A stretch of 64,000 nt of DNA, taken from NCBI GenBank assembly GCA_902517745.1, contig CABYDS010000004.1, forward strand, positions 33,614-97,613, read 5' to 3'. The notes beneath the pieces are model-generated. The model was given only the letters and a program-made list of their open reading frames with translations, was not told where the DNA came from and did no database searches. The translations under genes were made by a program, and so were the position numbers. This DNA is from an uncultured Pelagibacteraceae bacterium (lineage in GTDB: Bacteria; Pseudomonadota; Alphaproteobacteria; Pelagibacterales; Pelagibacteraceae). Positions 8,337 through 17,075 of this stretch are shown one piece after another; the first letter of the stretch is position 1; the number at the start of each line of letters is the position of its first letter.

Positions 8337-9578
8337 GTGTCATCTGAAACATTCACATATAAAGGCATATCTGCAGGAAAATATATTGAAGGTGAAATAG
8401 AAGCTATAAATCAAGAAGAAGCTTCTTATAAACTTAAAGAACAAAAAATCATTATTACAAACTTAATTAAAGTAAAAAAAAAGAAAGCTGAAAAAGAAAA
8501 GGGCAAAAAAAGCGGTTTTTCTTTTGGTAAGAAAAAAGTCACTCCTGCAGATGTAATGCTTTTCTCCAAGCAATTTGCAACAATGGTAAAGGCGGGTTTG
8601 CCAATTTTAAATGTTTTAACGATGCTTAGAGACCAAATAGAACATCCAACGATGAAAGAAATAATAGAGGATGTAAGAAAAAGTCTTGAAGGCGGTGTAA
8701 CTCTTTCTAAATGTTTTGAAAAATATCCTAAAATATTTGATAATATTTATATAAACTTGATTAAAGCTGGAGAGGCCAGCGGTAAACTTGATGATTTCCT
8801 TTTAAAATTAGTAGACTCATTAGAAAAAAGAGAAAAAGTTAAAAAGAAAATTAAAAGTGCATTAACCTACCCAGTCGTTATGTTTACGGTTGCGATAACT
8901 GTAATGGTGTTCATGTTAATTAAAGTTGTCCCCGTATTTGCCGAAATGTATGAGGGAATGGGTGTTGCATTACCTACCCCAACAGCTGTTATAATGAATG
9001 CAAGTAATTTTATGAGAGGTGCCGGTGGATTAACACTTGGAATAGTATCAATAATAGGTTTTGTGATATTTAAATATACAACAACTAAAATTCCTGCAAT
9101 TAGATATAAATGGCACCAACGAGTTTTAAAGATGCCAGTTTTTGGTGATATGATTTTAAAATCATTGATTGCTAGAATTGCATTAATAATGGGTAATCTT
9201 AGTGCAGCAGGAGTAAACCTTTTAGAAAGTATAGAAATTGCAAAACAAGTGAGCAATAATGATGTTGTAACTCAAGCTTTAGAAAATGTGAAAAAAGGAG
9301 TTTTCTCTGGGGACACACTTACAAAATTATTTTTAAAGGAACCAGTTTTTCCACCTACTTTTAGTCAGCTCATTTCTGTTGGTGAGCAAACAGGAAATTT
9401 AGATGAAATGTTTACATCTGTATCTTCTTACTATGAAGAGGAGTTTGATACAGCGGTTGATAATATGTCTAGTTTAATTGAACCAATCATGATTGTATTT
9501 ATGGGAACAATGATCGGTGGATTGATGATCGCCATGTATTCACCAATCTTTAATGTTGGTGCAATTATTGGTGGTTAA
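8337..9578 (+). CDS. pilC: Type IV pilus inner-membrane platform protein PilC
   Basis: The product is a 413-residue GspF-family protein. A short N-terminal beta region (FTYKGISAGKYIEGEIEA) is followed by two related cytoplasmic helical domains. Each domain ends at membrane helices (about 175-195, 225-245 and 380-405). Family motifs include MLFSKQFATMVKAGLPIL, INLIKAGEASGKLDDFL and LISVGEQTGNLDEMF. PilC couples PilB/PilT rotation to pilin insertion. The start is GTG. The last gene of the rightward operon; its stop overlaps the stop of the convergent kinase gene by four bases. Confidence 0.95.
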   Translation: MSSETFTYKGISAGKYIEGEIEAINQEEASYKLKEQKIIITNLIKVKKKKAEKEKGKKSGFSFGKKKVTPADVMLFSKQFATMVKAGLPILNVLTMLRDQIEHPTMKEIIEDVRKSLEGGVTLSKCFEKYPKIFDNIYINLIKAGEASGKLDDFLLKLVDSLEKREKVKKKIKSALTYPVVMFTVAITVMVFMLIKVVPVFAEMYEGMGVALPTPTAVIMNASNFMRGAGGLTLGIVSIIGFVIFKYTTTKIPAIRYKWHQRVLKMPVFGDMILKSLIARIALIMGNLSAAGVNLLESIEIAKQVSNNDVVTQALENVKKGVFSGDTLTKLFLKEPVFPPTFSQLISVGEQTGNLDEMFTSVSSYYEEEFDTAVDNMSSLIEPIMIVFMGTMIGGLMIAMYSPIFNVGAIIGG

Positions 9579-10006
9579 GAATTTAAATTTTTAGTTAAGA
9601 CTAAATGATTTATCCAAGGCTTCTCACCTTCTTTAAAAACAACAGCGTCCATTATTTGTTGAATAAAAAAAGTTCCTAATCCGCCTGGTTTAATATCATC
9701 AATTTTTCTGTGTCTTACATTTTTTTCTTCAACTGGTCTTCCTTTGTCAAAAAAACCAATTTCAAGTTGACCGTTTTCAAGTGAAATTTTAATCTCCATT
9801 TTATCATCTGTGTCTTCACCTTGATAAGCATGCTTAACAATATTTTGTGCTGCTTCTGCTATAGCTAGTACTAATTCATCTTTTAAATCTTGATTAATAT
9901 TTACTTTTTCAAATACTTCTCTTGAGAATGATCTGACTTCTTTTAAACTTGATGAGCTAACAACAAAATCTCTTTGTTCAGTTATAGATTTTATTGCAAC
10001 ATTCAT
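9575..10006 (-). CDS. RsbW/SpoIIAB-like anti-sigma serine kinase (HATPase domain)
   Basis: This 143-residue single-domain GHKL ATPase shows the N box (LAIAEAAQNIVKHAY, Glu51/Asn55), the G1 box FFDKGRP (Asp87, Gly89) and the G2 box GGLGTFFIQQIMD (Gly108-111). Such proteins phosphorylate a serine in a STAS antagonist and bind a target, classically a sigma factor. It lies three bases after the STAS gene on the same strand, the usual pair order. No sigma factor gene is adjacent, so the output is unknown. A PP2C phosphatase of the matching RsbU/SpoIIE class is fused to the Amt gene at 11676. Function as the kinase of that set is inferred. Confidence 0.88.
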   Translation of the reverse strand: MNVAIKSITEQRDFVVSSSSLKEVRSFSREVFEKVNINQDLKDELVLAIAEAAQNIVKHAYQGEDTDDKMEIKISLENGQLEIGFFDKGRPVEEKNVRHRKIDDIKPGGLGTFFIQQIMDAVVFKEGEKPWINHLVLTKNLNS

Positions 10007-10009
10007 ATT

Positions 10010-10309
10010 TCAGTCCAAATTTAAAATTTGTTCAAGTTTTGCCATCATAATTACTTTGAGAACTGACTTACTAATTTCTTTTAATATAACTTTAGTTCCA
10101 AGTTCAGTTGCTTTTTGGTGACTTTCAATCAAAACTGATATTCCAGATGAATCCATGTACTGAACTTCTTTAAGATTTAAATGAACTTCTTTTTTAGCCT
10201 CAATCAAAGGCATAATAATTTCTTTTGCCTTTTCAGTGACATCCATATCTATTTCACCATCTAGATGAACAGTTGATATGTTACCTTCCTCAGTAACTTT
10301 ATATGACAT
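10010..10309 (-). CDS. STAS-domain anti-anti-sigma factor (RsbV/SpoIIAA-like)
   Basis: The 99-residue product is one STAS domain: strands ISTVHLDGEIDM, then VHLNLKEVQYMDSSGISVL. Ser54 in DSSG aligns with the serine of SpoIIAA/RsbV that the partner kinase phosphorylates and a PP2C phosphatase restores. In the dephosphorylated state such proteins sequester the kinase and free its target. First gene of a two-gene leftward operon with the kinase; its start faces pilA across 141 bases. The family is clear; the phosphorylation cycle here is inferred from the neighbours. Confidence 0.9.
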   Translation of the reverse strand: MSYKVTEEGNISTVHLDGEIDMDVTEKAKEIIMPLIEAKKEVHLNLKEVQYMDSSGISVLIESHQKATELGTKVILKEISKSVLKVIMMAKLEQILNLD

Positions 10310-10450
10310 AATTATTAATATTTATTAGATTTCCTTGCTAAATCAACAAAAATGACCCATTTTGAATACTAATCGAGTATAGATATTGCCTTTTAAAAGA
10401 TATAATTTATATGTATACACTTATTTTTATTAATTATAGGATCATGACTT

Positions 10451-10921
10451 ATGAAAAAAAATAATAAAGGATTTACACTTATAGAATTATTAGTTGTTGT
10501 AGCTATCATTGGTATTTTAGCAGCAGTTGGTGTTGTTGCATACTCTGGCTACACTTCAGGAGCTAAAAAACAAGCAGCAAAATCTACTCATTCAAATGTT
10601 GTTAAATATATTGCAGCAGAATTACAAAAATGTAATTTAGGTGAAACTAACGCAATGGCCGGTAAATTAACTTGCAGCGGCAGAAATGCATCTGAGGTTA
10701 TAAAAGCAGCTACTGCTACTGGTGGACCATTTGCAGATTTTAAAAATCCATATGTCACAGCTGATCCAGCTGTAAGAGATAGTACAGATACAGGAAAAGG
10801 TGGTTACGTTAATCTTAACGCTAAGAGCACCTCAGTTGTAACTGTAGCAACTTGTTTTACAGAAGACTCAGACTGTAGTACGTCTTCAAACGTTGTGACA
10901 AAAGATATTACTATTGAGTAA
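10451..10921 (+). CDS. Type IV major pilin PilA-like
   Basis: The 156-residue prepilin has leader MKKNNKG, then FTLIELLVVVAIIGILAAVG, with Glu at +5 after the Gly-Phe cleavage site. The C-terminal globular domain has Cys pairs, including one near the end (TCFTEDSDC) that resembles the D-region disulfide of type IVa pilins. TAGGA lies ten bases before the ATG. I infer it is the main subunit because it is full length, is followed by a second pilin, and has its own 141-base upstream region shared with the STAS operon. I could not identify a convincing promoter in that region. Confidence 0.88.
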   Translation: MKKNNKGFTLIELLVVVAIIGILAAVGVVAYSGYTSGAKKQAAKSTHSNVVKYIAAELQKCNLGETNAMAGKLTCSGRNASEVIKAATATGGPFADFKNPYVTADPAVRDSTDTGKGGYVNLNAKSTSVVTVATCFTEDSDCSTSSNVVTKDITIE

Positions 10922-10944
10922 TCATTAATTTGAAAGAAAATCTT

Positions 10945-11358
10945 ATGACTTCCAAAAGCTCAGGCTTTACGCTGATTGAGCTTTTGGTGGTTGTTGCTAT
11001 TCTTGGTATTATAGCTGCTATCGGAATTGTTAGTTACAATGGATATGTCAGTTCAGCAAAAAAAAGATCTGCTGAAAATGTTATGCAACAAATATCTTTG
11101 GGGCAAACTGAATATTACTCAGATAACGGAATTTATTATACAAATAGTACTGGCACTTCATGCAATCCAACAAGTACCACATCAAGTGCAATAGAAACCA
11201 ATTTATTAGGTGGTACTGATAGTATCACTAGTGAAATGGGTTACGAACTATGTGTCGCAAATGATGCAACAAATTATAAAGTTGTTGCAAAAGAAAATGG
11301 TGGAAATTGTGAAATCACTATGACAGCACTTGGTACTTTTGTAAGAACCAATTGCTAA
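10945..11358 (+). CDS. Second type IV pilin
   Basis: The 137-residue prepilin has leader MTSKSSG followed by FTLIELLVVVAILGIIAAIG, with Glu at +5. The globular part has four Cys (CNPTS, CVAND, CEITM and the final Cys), fitting a PilE-like fold with disulfides. I use ATG 10945; a TTG at 10930 would lengthen the leader for no gain. It follows pilA by 23 bases in the same direction, so the two pilins are probably co-transcribed. It could be an alternative major pilin or an abundant minor pilin. Confidence 0.85.
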   Translation: MTSKSSGFTLIELLVVVAILGIIAAIGIVSYNGYVSSAKKRSAENVMQQISLGQTEYYSDNGIYYTNSTGTSCNPTSTTSSAIETNLLGGTDSITSEMGYELCVANDATNYKVVAKENGGNCEITMTALGTFVRTNC

Positions 11359-11365
11359 ACATCTC

Positions 11366-11611
11366 ATGAACTATCAAGAAATTTTAGAAAAAGTAAAAGT
11401 AGTATTTTCGGGTGGATTACCAAAAAATGTTAAAATTTATTTAACTATAAGTTTAGCCTGGATAATACTGATTGGATATTTAACATGGTGGAATGGATTA
11501 AAAAGTCCAATGTTAGATAAAAGCTTTAGGTGGGACGAATGGTTTTGGTTTGGGATAGTCCCAGCTGTTTCACCTTATATTTTCTATTATATTTGGAAGA
11601 AAAAAGAGTAA
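11366..11611 (+). CDS. Small two-helix membrane protein of unknown function
   Basis: The 81-residue product has two likely membrane helices (about residues 24-44, ISLAWIILIGYLTWW, and about 56-76, FGIVPAVSPYIFYYIW) and a short basic tail. I recognise no family. It starts seven bases after the second pilin, so it probably belongs to the pilin transcript, and the amt promoter lies downstream of it. It could help pilin insertion or have nothing to do with pili. The ATG at 11366 is the only plausible start. Confidence 0.55.
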   Translation: MNYQEILEKVKVVFSGGLPKNVKIYLTISLAWIILIGYLTWWNGLKSPMLDKSFRWDEWFWFGIVPAVSPYIFYYIWKKKE

Positions 11612-11620
11612 TAACCTATT

Positions 11621-11649
11621 TTGAGCATCTATTATCTATGATGTATACT
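11621..11649 (+). promoter_or_regulatory. Sigma-70-type promoter for the amt-PP2C gene
   Basis: TTGAGC (11621-11626), a 17-base spacer and TATACT (11644-11649) make a good vegetative promoter. An AGAGGA ribosome site follows at 11665-11670, six bases before the ATG at 11676. No NtrC-type or sigma-54 site is apparent. Confidence 0.55.
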
Positions 11650-11675
11650 TTTTTATAATAACTTAGAGGAAAAAA

Positions 11676-13826
11676 ATGGAGAGCGTTGATCTGGAGTCAG
11701 TAAAATCATTTGTTGATACCCTTTGGGTTATAGATTGTGCAATTCTTGTTTTCATTATGCAAGCAGGTTTTATGTGTATGGAAACAGGTCTTTCAAGGCA
11801 CAAAAATAGCATTAACGTTGCTCTTAAAAATGCTGCTGACTTTGGTCTTGCGGTTGTAATTTTTTGGCTATTTGGTTTTGGATTGATGTTTGGAAAAAGT
11901 TTTAATGGCTATTTTGGAACTGATTTATTTTTTTTTAAAACAGATCAGGCTGAATATATGACTTACTTTGTCTTTCAAGCAATGTTTGTTGCAACAGCAG
12001 CAACAATTGTGTCAGGCGCAGTTGCTGAAAGAATGAAATTTAATGGTTACTTAATTATAACTATTATAGCAACTGGAATTATATATCCAATTGTTGGTCA
12101 TTGGGCATGGTCTTCTAGTTATTTAAATAATATTGATGCAACAAGACAACTGCTTGCTGTTACAGGACAAGTTAAAACAACTGGCTGGTTAACAGATATA
12201 GGATTTGTAGATTTTGCTGGAAGTACAATCGTACATTCGGTTGGTGGTTGGATTGCTTTATCAGCAGTTTTAATTTTAGGTCCAAGAATTGGAAAATATT
12301 CAGATGCAAATAAAGGAAAGTTCACTGGCTCAAGTTTCCCTTTAGCAGTTTTAGGAACCCTAATTTTATGGTTTGGGTGGTTTGGTTTTAATGGTGGAAG
12401 TAATGGTGCTATGGATGATGCCGTTCCTTTAATTTTAATAAATACATTTCTTGCTGCTTCTTTTGGATTATTAACTGGTTTAGGAATTTCATTTGCATTA
12501 TTTAAAAAACCAGATCCTTACTATGTAATTCTTGGACCACTTGCAGGGTTAGTTGCAATAACAGCAGGATGTAATTCGATGACATCAGTGACTTCAATCT
12601 TTGTTGGGATTATAGGAGCGGTAGTTGCAATTTTTGTAAATGAATTTTTAAATAAATTTGAAATAGATGATGTTGTTGGAGCAGTACCTGTTCATTTGGC
12701 AGCAGGGGTTTGGGGTACTATTGCAGTTGGATTATTTAGCGATCTTGAAATTTTAGGAACAGGACTATCCAGACTAGAACAAATTAAAGTACAATTTATT
12801 GGAATTGTTTCAATTGGTGTATTCTCATTTTTTGGGTCATATATTTTATTAAAAATTTTGAATTATATTTATCCATTAAGAGTAAGCCCGTTACATGAAG
12901 AGTTAGGGCTTAATATTGCAGAACACAATGCAACGTCTGTAGAACATGATTTAATTACAATTTTAGAAAAACAATCTGAGTCAGGCGATTTAACTATAAG
13001 AGGACCTCAAGATCCATTTACAGCTGGAGGTGTGATCGGTCTTTATTACAATAGATTGATGAGCAAACTAGAAAATAGTGAAGCTGAAAAGAAAGTATGG
13101 AGAGATAGAATATCAAATGAAGTAAAACTCGCAGTTAAAGTTCAAGAAAACTTTTTACCAAAAAGAAATTTAGAAAATTACCCTGTGCATGGAATTAATA
13201 TTGCTGCTAGAGAAGTTTCTGGAGATTTCTTCAGCTTTTATCCTCATAATGATAGTGTTTACTTTATTATTGCAGATGTTGCGGGTAAAGGAATTCATGC
13301 CGGAATGGTAATGGCAAAAGCATCAACTTTATTTGAAATTATGTCCAGAGATCAAGTAGATCCAGATGAAATCATGTTTCATATGAATAATGATCTGTTT
13401 TTAACTAAAACAGGAGGAATGTTTGTTACCAGTATATTAGGAGAATATAATATAAGGACTGATGAATTAAGATGGGTAAATGGAGGTCATCAACCAGCAT
13501 TAATTAGATCATCATCTGGAAAATATGAACAATTTGAGAGTAATTCACCGCCTATGGGCGTAATACTTCAAAAGGATAAATCAGTCTATAAAACGCACAA
13601 AGTTAAGTTAGAAAATAACAGGTTTTATGCGTTCACTGATGGTTTATCTGAAAGTTTAAATAGCTCAGGTGAAGAAATAGGAATAGAGGGATCATTAAAA
13701 ATAATAGAGCAAAATTTTAATACAGATTCTAGCAAACAATTATCAGATATATCAAATAGTGTAATTGATACTGCTGGGGACAACAAGCTAAGTGACGACT
13801 TAACCTTAATATCTATAGGCAAATAA
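11676..13826 (+). CDS. Ammonium transporter fused to a SpoIIE/RsbU-type PP2C phosphatase
   Basis: The 716-residue protein has two parts. Residues about 10-405 are an Amt channel with eleven helices, including the twin histidines H187 (STIVHSVGG) and H340 (VPVHLAAGVWG) and the WFGWFGFNGGS gate segment. After a linker (about 405-485, partly coiled coil), residues about 487-716 form a PP2C domain. Its metal-binding aspartates are D517 (SGDFFSF), D534 (ADVAGKG), D655 (AFTDG) and D707/D708 (SDDLT), so it should be active. Normal Amt proteins have about 400 residues and no such tail. The linker follows the cytoplasmic end, so the phosphatase is cytosolic. It probably acts as an ammonium sensor that dephosphorylates the STAS protein at 10010. 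Confidence 0.93.
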   Translation: MESVDLESVKSFVDTLWVIDCAILVFIMQAGFMCMETGLSRHKNSINVALKNAADFGLAVVIFWLFGFGLMFGKSFNGYFGTDLFFFKTDQAEYMTYFVFQAMFVATAATIVSGAVAERMKFNGYLIITIIATGIIYPIVGHWAWSSSYLNNIDATRQLLAVTGQVKTTGWLTDIGFVDFAGSTIVHSVGGWIALSAVLILGPRIGKYSDANKGKFTGSSFPLAVLGTLILWFGWFGFNGGSNGAMDDAVPLILINTFLAASFGLLTGLGISFALFKKPDPYYVILGPLAGLVAITAGCNSMTSVTSIFVGIIGAVVAIFVNEFLNKFEIDDVVGAVPVHLAAGVWGTIAVGLFSDLEILGTGLSRLEQIKVQFIGIVSIGVFSFFGSYILLKILNYIYPLRVSPLHEELGLNIAEHNATSVEHDLITILEKQSESGDLTIRGPQDPFTAGGVIGLYYNRLMSKLENSEAEKKVWRDRISNEVKLAVKVQENFLPKRNLENYPVHGINIAAREVSGDFFSFYPHNDSVYFIIADVAGKGIHAGMVMAKASTLFEIMSRDQVDPDEIMFHMNNDLFLTKTGGMFVTSILGEYNIRTDELRWVNGGHQPALIRSSSGKYEQFESNSPPMGVILQKDKSVYKTHKVKLENNRFYAFTDGLSESLNSSGEEIGIEGSLKIIEQNFNTDSSKQLSDISNSVIDTAGDNKLSDDLTLISIGK

Positions 13827-13898
13827 CAATCTAAGTAAAATAAACCCGCGATCAAATATCATATATAATAAGTATTTCTTAGAAAATATATTTATTAT

Positions 13899-15140
13899 GT
13901 GGTTGAAAAAAATCTGAAAATTGGAATTATTGGTGCTGGTATACAAGGTGTTTGTAATGCTTTGTTTCTTCAAAAAAAAGGTTTTCAAGTAACACTATTT
14001 GATAGAGAGGAGCCAGGAAGCGCCGCATCATATGGGAATGCGGGTCATTTTTCTCCCTATGCATCTGTACCTTTAAACAGACCCGATGTCATAGCAGACG
14101 TTCCTTCAATGTTAATTAGCTCAAGAGGACCTCTTGCTTTAAAATGGAACTATGTACCGAAAATGATACCTTGGTTTGCAAGATTTATTTTAAATTGTAG
14201 AGAAGAAAAAATGATGCACACAGCCAAGAATATGCATCAAATTTTAGATCAATCATTACCAGCGTTTGACGAATTATTTGATGAAATTGATCTCGATGGA
14301 TTAGTGGAAAATAACGGCATTCTTTATGTTTGGACAGATCAAAATATGAAGAGTAGAGAATTAGAAATTAGAATTAGAGATCAATTGGGAGTAAAACAAC
14401 AGTTAGTTAATAAAAAAGAAATTCATGATTTAGAACCGAACTTAAAACCATTTTATCATGGGGGTGTTTTTTATGATTACGCAAGACACGCAAGAAATCC
14501 AAGAAAAATTTTAATAAAACTATTTGAAAATTTTGTAAATAAAGGCGGAAAATTTTTAAAATTAAATATTCAAGATATAGATTTTGATGAAGAAAAACCG
14601 GTTCTTAGAACCGAAACGCAAAGATTTATTTTTGATAAACTTGTAGTGGCATGTGGAGCATTCTCAAAAAGACTAACAGATAAATTACATGAAAACATTC
14701 CTCTAGATACTGAAAGAGGTTATCATGTTCACTTCAAAGATTATGATCATTTAATTTCAAGACCAATTGTTTATGCAAATAGAGGTTTTGGAATGACACC
14801 AATGGAACAGGGTTTACGTGTTGTCGGAACTGTAGAATTTGGAGGTTTAGAAAACTCTCCTTCTAAATCAAGAATAAAAAACCTGATATTAAACGCAAAG
14901 GATATGCTAGATGGTTTACCAGAGCATAAAGATGAGTGGCTTGGATTTAGACCTACATTACCAGATTTTCTCCCAGTTTTAGGTCCTTCAAAAAACTACA
15001 AAAATGTTTTCTATTCTTTTGGTCATCATCATTTAGGTTGGACACTTGGTGCAATATCAGGAAAAATCATATCTAAAATGATCTCAGGTGAGAATACTAA
15101 CTTAGATTTGCAACCATACAGTTCAATAAGGTTTAGTTAA
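13899..15140 (+). CDS. DadA-like FAD-dependent D-amino-acid dehydrogenase/oxidase
   Basis: This 413-residue flavoprotein of the DAO family has an N-terminal FAD dinucleotide fold (KIGIIGAGIQGVCNALFLQKKG), an SAASYGNAGHFSPYA segment typical of DadA, and a C-terminal closure (GFRPTLPDFLPVLGPS, HHHLGWTLGAISG). DadA-type enzymes oxidise D-amino acids and pass electrons to quinone; other members act on hydroxyproline or related amines, so the substrate is open. The start is GTG at 13899; an ATG two bases earlier is out of frame. A 72-base AT-rich gap separates it from amt, and a DMT permease follows 27 bases later. Confidence 0.85.
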   Translation: MVEKNLKIGIIGAGIQGVCNALFLQKKGFQVTLFDREEPGSAASYGNAGHFSPYASVPLNRPDVIADVPSMLISSRGPLALKWNYVPKMIPWFARFILNCREEKMMHTAKNMHQILDQSLPAFDELFDEIDLDGLVENNGILYVWTDQNMKSRELEIRIRDQLGVKQQLVNKKEIHDLEPNLKPFYHGGVFYDYARHARNPRKILIKLFENFVNKGGKFLKLNIQDIDFDEEKPVLRTETQRFIFDKLVVACGAFSKRLTDKLHENIPLDTERGYHVHFKDYDHLISRPIVYANRGFGMTPMEQGLRVVGTVEFGGLENSPSKSRIKNLILNAKDMLDGLPEHKDEWLGFRPTLPDFLPVLGPSKNYKNVFYSFGHHHLGWTLGAISGKIISKMISGENTNLDLQPYSSIRFS

Positions 15141-15167
15141 AAGTAATCTTTTATAGTACTCTATTTA

Positions 15168-16073
15168 ATGCTTGAAAATAAAAGTAATATTATAATTGCA
15201 TCGATTTTGCTTTTTTTAGCAGCTTTGTTTTGGTCTGGAAATTTTATTGTTGGAAAGATAGCAGGTTTAAATGAAATACCTCCAATTTCACTAAATATAT
15301 TAAGATGGTCCCTGGCATTTCTAATTTTACTACCTTTCACTTACAAAGAGATGCTTGAAAAAAAAGAATTAATTTTTAAAAATATTTATCTCTTATGTTT
15401 TTTAGGCATAACAGCGGTAAGTATTTTTAATTCGGCTCTTTTTTATTCTTTGAAAACCACACAAGTAATTACAGGTGTGCTTATGATTTCAACTGTTCCA
15501 GTTATGATAATTTTATTTTCTATTATTTTAAAGATAGAAAAAACAAATACCTTTCAAGTTTTGGGAGTTATATTTTCTTTACTAGGCGTATTATTTATAA
15601 TTTCTAAAGCAGATTTTGAAGTCTTTAAAAATTTAGCTTTTGAAAAAGGAGATTTATTTGCATTATTTGCGATGATATCCTGGTCACTTTATTCTGCTCT
15701 TTTAAAGAAAAAAAATTATGGATTATCTCCTATAACTTTACTTCAAGTTGTTATTGGTCTTGGTGTAATATTTCTTATACCAATGTATGCAATAGATTAT
15801 ATTTACATTGGAAATCGAATTATAATTAATACAAATTTCATTCTTGTTTTATCATATGTTGTTTTGTTGCCTGGCATCATCTCTTTTTTTTTCTGGATAA
15901 AAGGTGTTGCTTTAATAGGTGCTAATAGGGCAGGAATTTATTTACATTTAATGCCAATTCTTGCAGCAATTCTTGCAATGATAATATTTGATGAAGTATT
16001 ACTATTTTATCATTATATCGGTGGAATATTTATTATTTCAGGGATATTACTTTCAAACAAAAAAAATGCTTAA
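15168..16073 (+). CDS. EamA/DMT-family permease
   Basis: The 301-residue, ten-helix membrane protein is made of two EamA repeats. The first repeat starts FLAALFWSGNFIVGKIAG and the second starts GDLFALFAMISWSLYSALLKKK. The family includes exporters and importers of amino acids, sugars and metabolites; the substrate cannot be read from sequence. It overlaps the next gene by eight bases, so it is co-transcribed with the 2-hydroxyacid dehydrogenase and perhaps carries its substrate or product. Confidence 0.88.
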   Translation: MLENKSNIIIASILLFLAALFWSGNFIVGKIAGLNEIPPISLNILRWSLAFLILLPFTYKEMLEKKELIFKNIYLLCFLGITAVSIFNSALFYSLKTTQVITGVLMISTVPVMIILFSIILKIEKTNTFQVLGVIFSLLGVLFIISKADFEVFKNLAFEKGDLFALFAMISWSLYSALLKKKNYGLSPITLLQVVIGLGVIFLIPMYAIDYIYIGNRIIINTNFILVLSYVVLLPGIISFFFWIKGVALIGANRAGIYLHLMPILAAILAMIIFDEVLLFYHYIGGIFIISGILLSNKKNA

Positions 16074-17016
16074 AGTAGCTATACTCGACGATTATCAAAA
16101 TATCGCAAAAGATTTTATTGATCTTAAAAAATTATCTTCAAAATATGAATTTCAAGTATTTAAAGATCCATTTGAAAATGAGGATGATGCAATTGAAAAA
16201 TTAAAAGAATTTGAAGTTCTTTTTATAATGAGAGAGAGAACAAAAATAACAAAAAAACTTATAGAAAGTTTAAAAAAATTAAAATTAATTGCAACTAGTG
16301 GAATGAGAAATAAATCGATAAATTTAGAGGCAGCTAAAAAAAATAAAGTTGTGGTCACTGGTACTGAAATAAATAGTAACCCAACACCAGAGTTAACTTG
16401 GGCATTAATTTTAGGACTTGCTAGAAATTTTAAAACAGAAATAGATAATATGTATCAAGGTTACTGGCAGTCGACAATTGGAGTTGAGCTTAAAGGTAAG
16501 ATATTAGGTTTGCTCGGATTGGGTAGGGTAGGTTCCGAAGTTGCTAAAATTGGTAAAGCTTTTGGTATGCAAATTATGGCTTGGAGTGAAAACTTAAACT
16601 TAGATAAATGTAAAGAGCTAGATGTTTTGCCATGCAACAAAGACGATTTAATTCAAAATTCAGACTTTCTATCAATTCATGTTCAAGGAGGAGATAGATA
16701 TAGAAATTGTATTACTATTAAAGAATTTGAGAAAATGAAAAAAACATCCTACTTAATAAATACCTCAAGAGGTGAAATAGTTAATGAAGATGATTTAATT
16801 ATAGCATTATCAACAAACATTATAGCTGGCGCAGGCATAGATGTTTACGAGAAAGAACCACTCCCCGAAAGTCATAAACTTAGATTCGTACAGAATGCTC
16901 TTTTACTTCCTCATATTGGTTATGTAACCGCCGAAAATTATGAAACTTTCTACACTCAAATGATAGAGAATCTTGATAGTTTTATATCTGGTAAACCAAA
17001 AAGGGTCATTGAGTAA
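16066..17016 (+). CDS. D-isomer-specific 2-hydroxyacid dehydrogenase
   Basis: The 316-residue enzyme has the NAD fold LGLLGLGRVGSEVAKIGKAF and the catalytic set Arg (NTSRGEIVNED), Glu (DVYEKEPLP) and His (LLPHIGYVT). These enzymes interconvert 2-keto and 2-hydroxy acids, as in SerA, glyoxylate reductase or lactate dehydrogenases. No ACT domain is present, so this is not the classical regulated SerA. I use ATG 16066 (MLKVAILDDYQN), which overlaps the permease end by eight bases; a start at 15988 would add 26 residues read from the permease gene. The substrate is unknown. Confidence 0.88.
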   Translation: MLKVAILDDYQNIAKDFIDLKKLSSKYEFQVFKDPFENEDDAIEKLKEFEVLFIMRERTKITKKLIESLKKLKLIATSGMRNKSINLEAAKKNKVVVTGTEINSNPTPELTWALILGLARNFKTEIDNMYQGYWQSTIGVELKGKILGLLGLGRVGSEVAKIGKAFGMQIMAWSENLNLDKCKELDVLPCNKDDLIQNSDFLSIHVQGGDRYRNCITIKEFEKMKKTSYLINTSRGEIVNEDDLIIALSTNIIAGAGIDVYEKEPLPESHKLRFVQNALLLPHIGYVTAENYETFYTQMIENLDSFISGKPKRVIE

Positions 17017-17075
17017 ATTAAATTAAGACAATTTTTACAGATATAAATTTTAATTTTTTGTGTATAATTATTTTG

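Noticed and set aside
10310..10450. Possible sigma-54 or sigma-70 promoter for pilA in the STAS-pilA gap
   Set aside because: TATAAT at 10401-10406 has no -35 at a good distance and no GG-N10-GC pair is present.
16066..16073. Possible fusion of the DMT permease and 2-hydroxyacid dehydrogenase
   Set aside because: The frames differ and the permease stop is clear; this is only an eight-base overlap.
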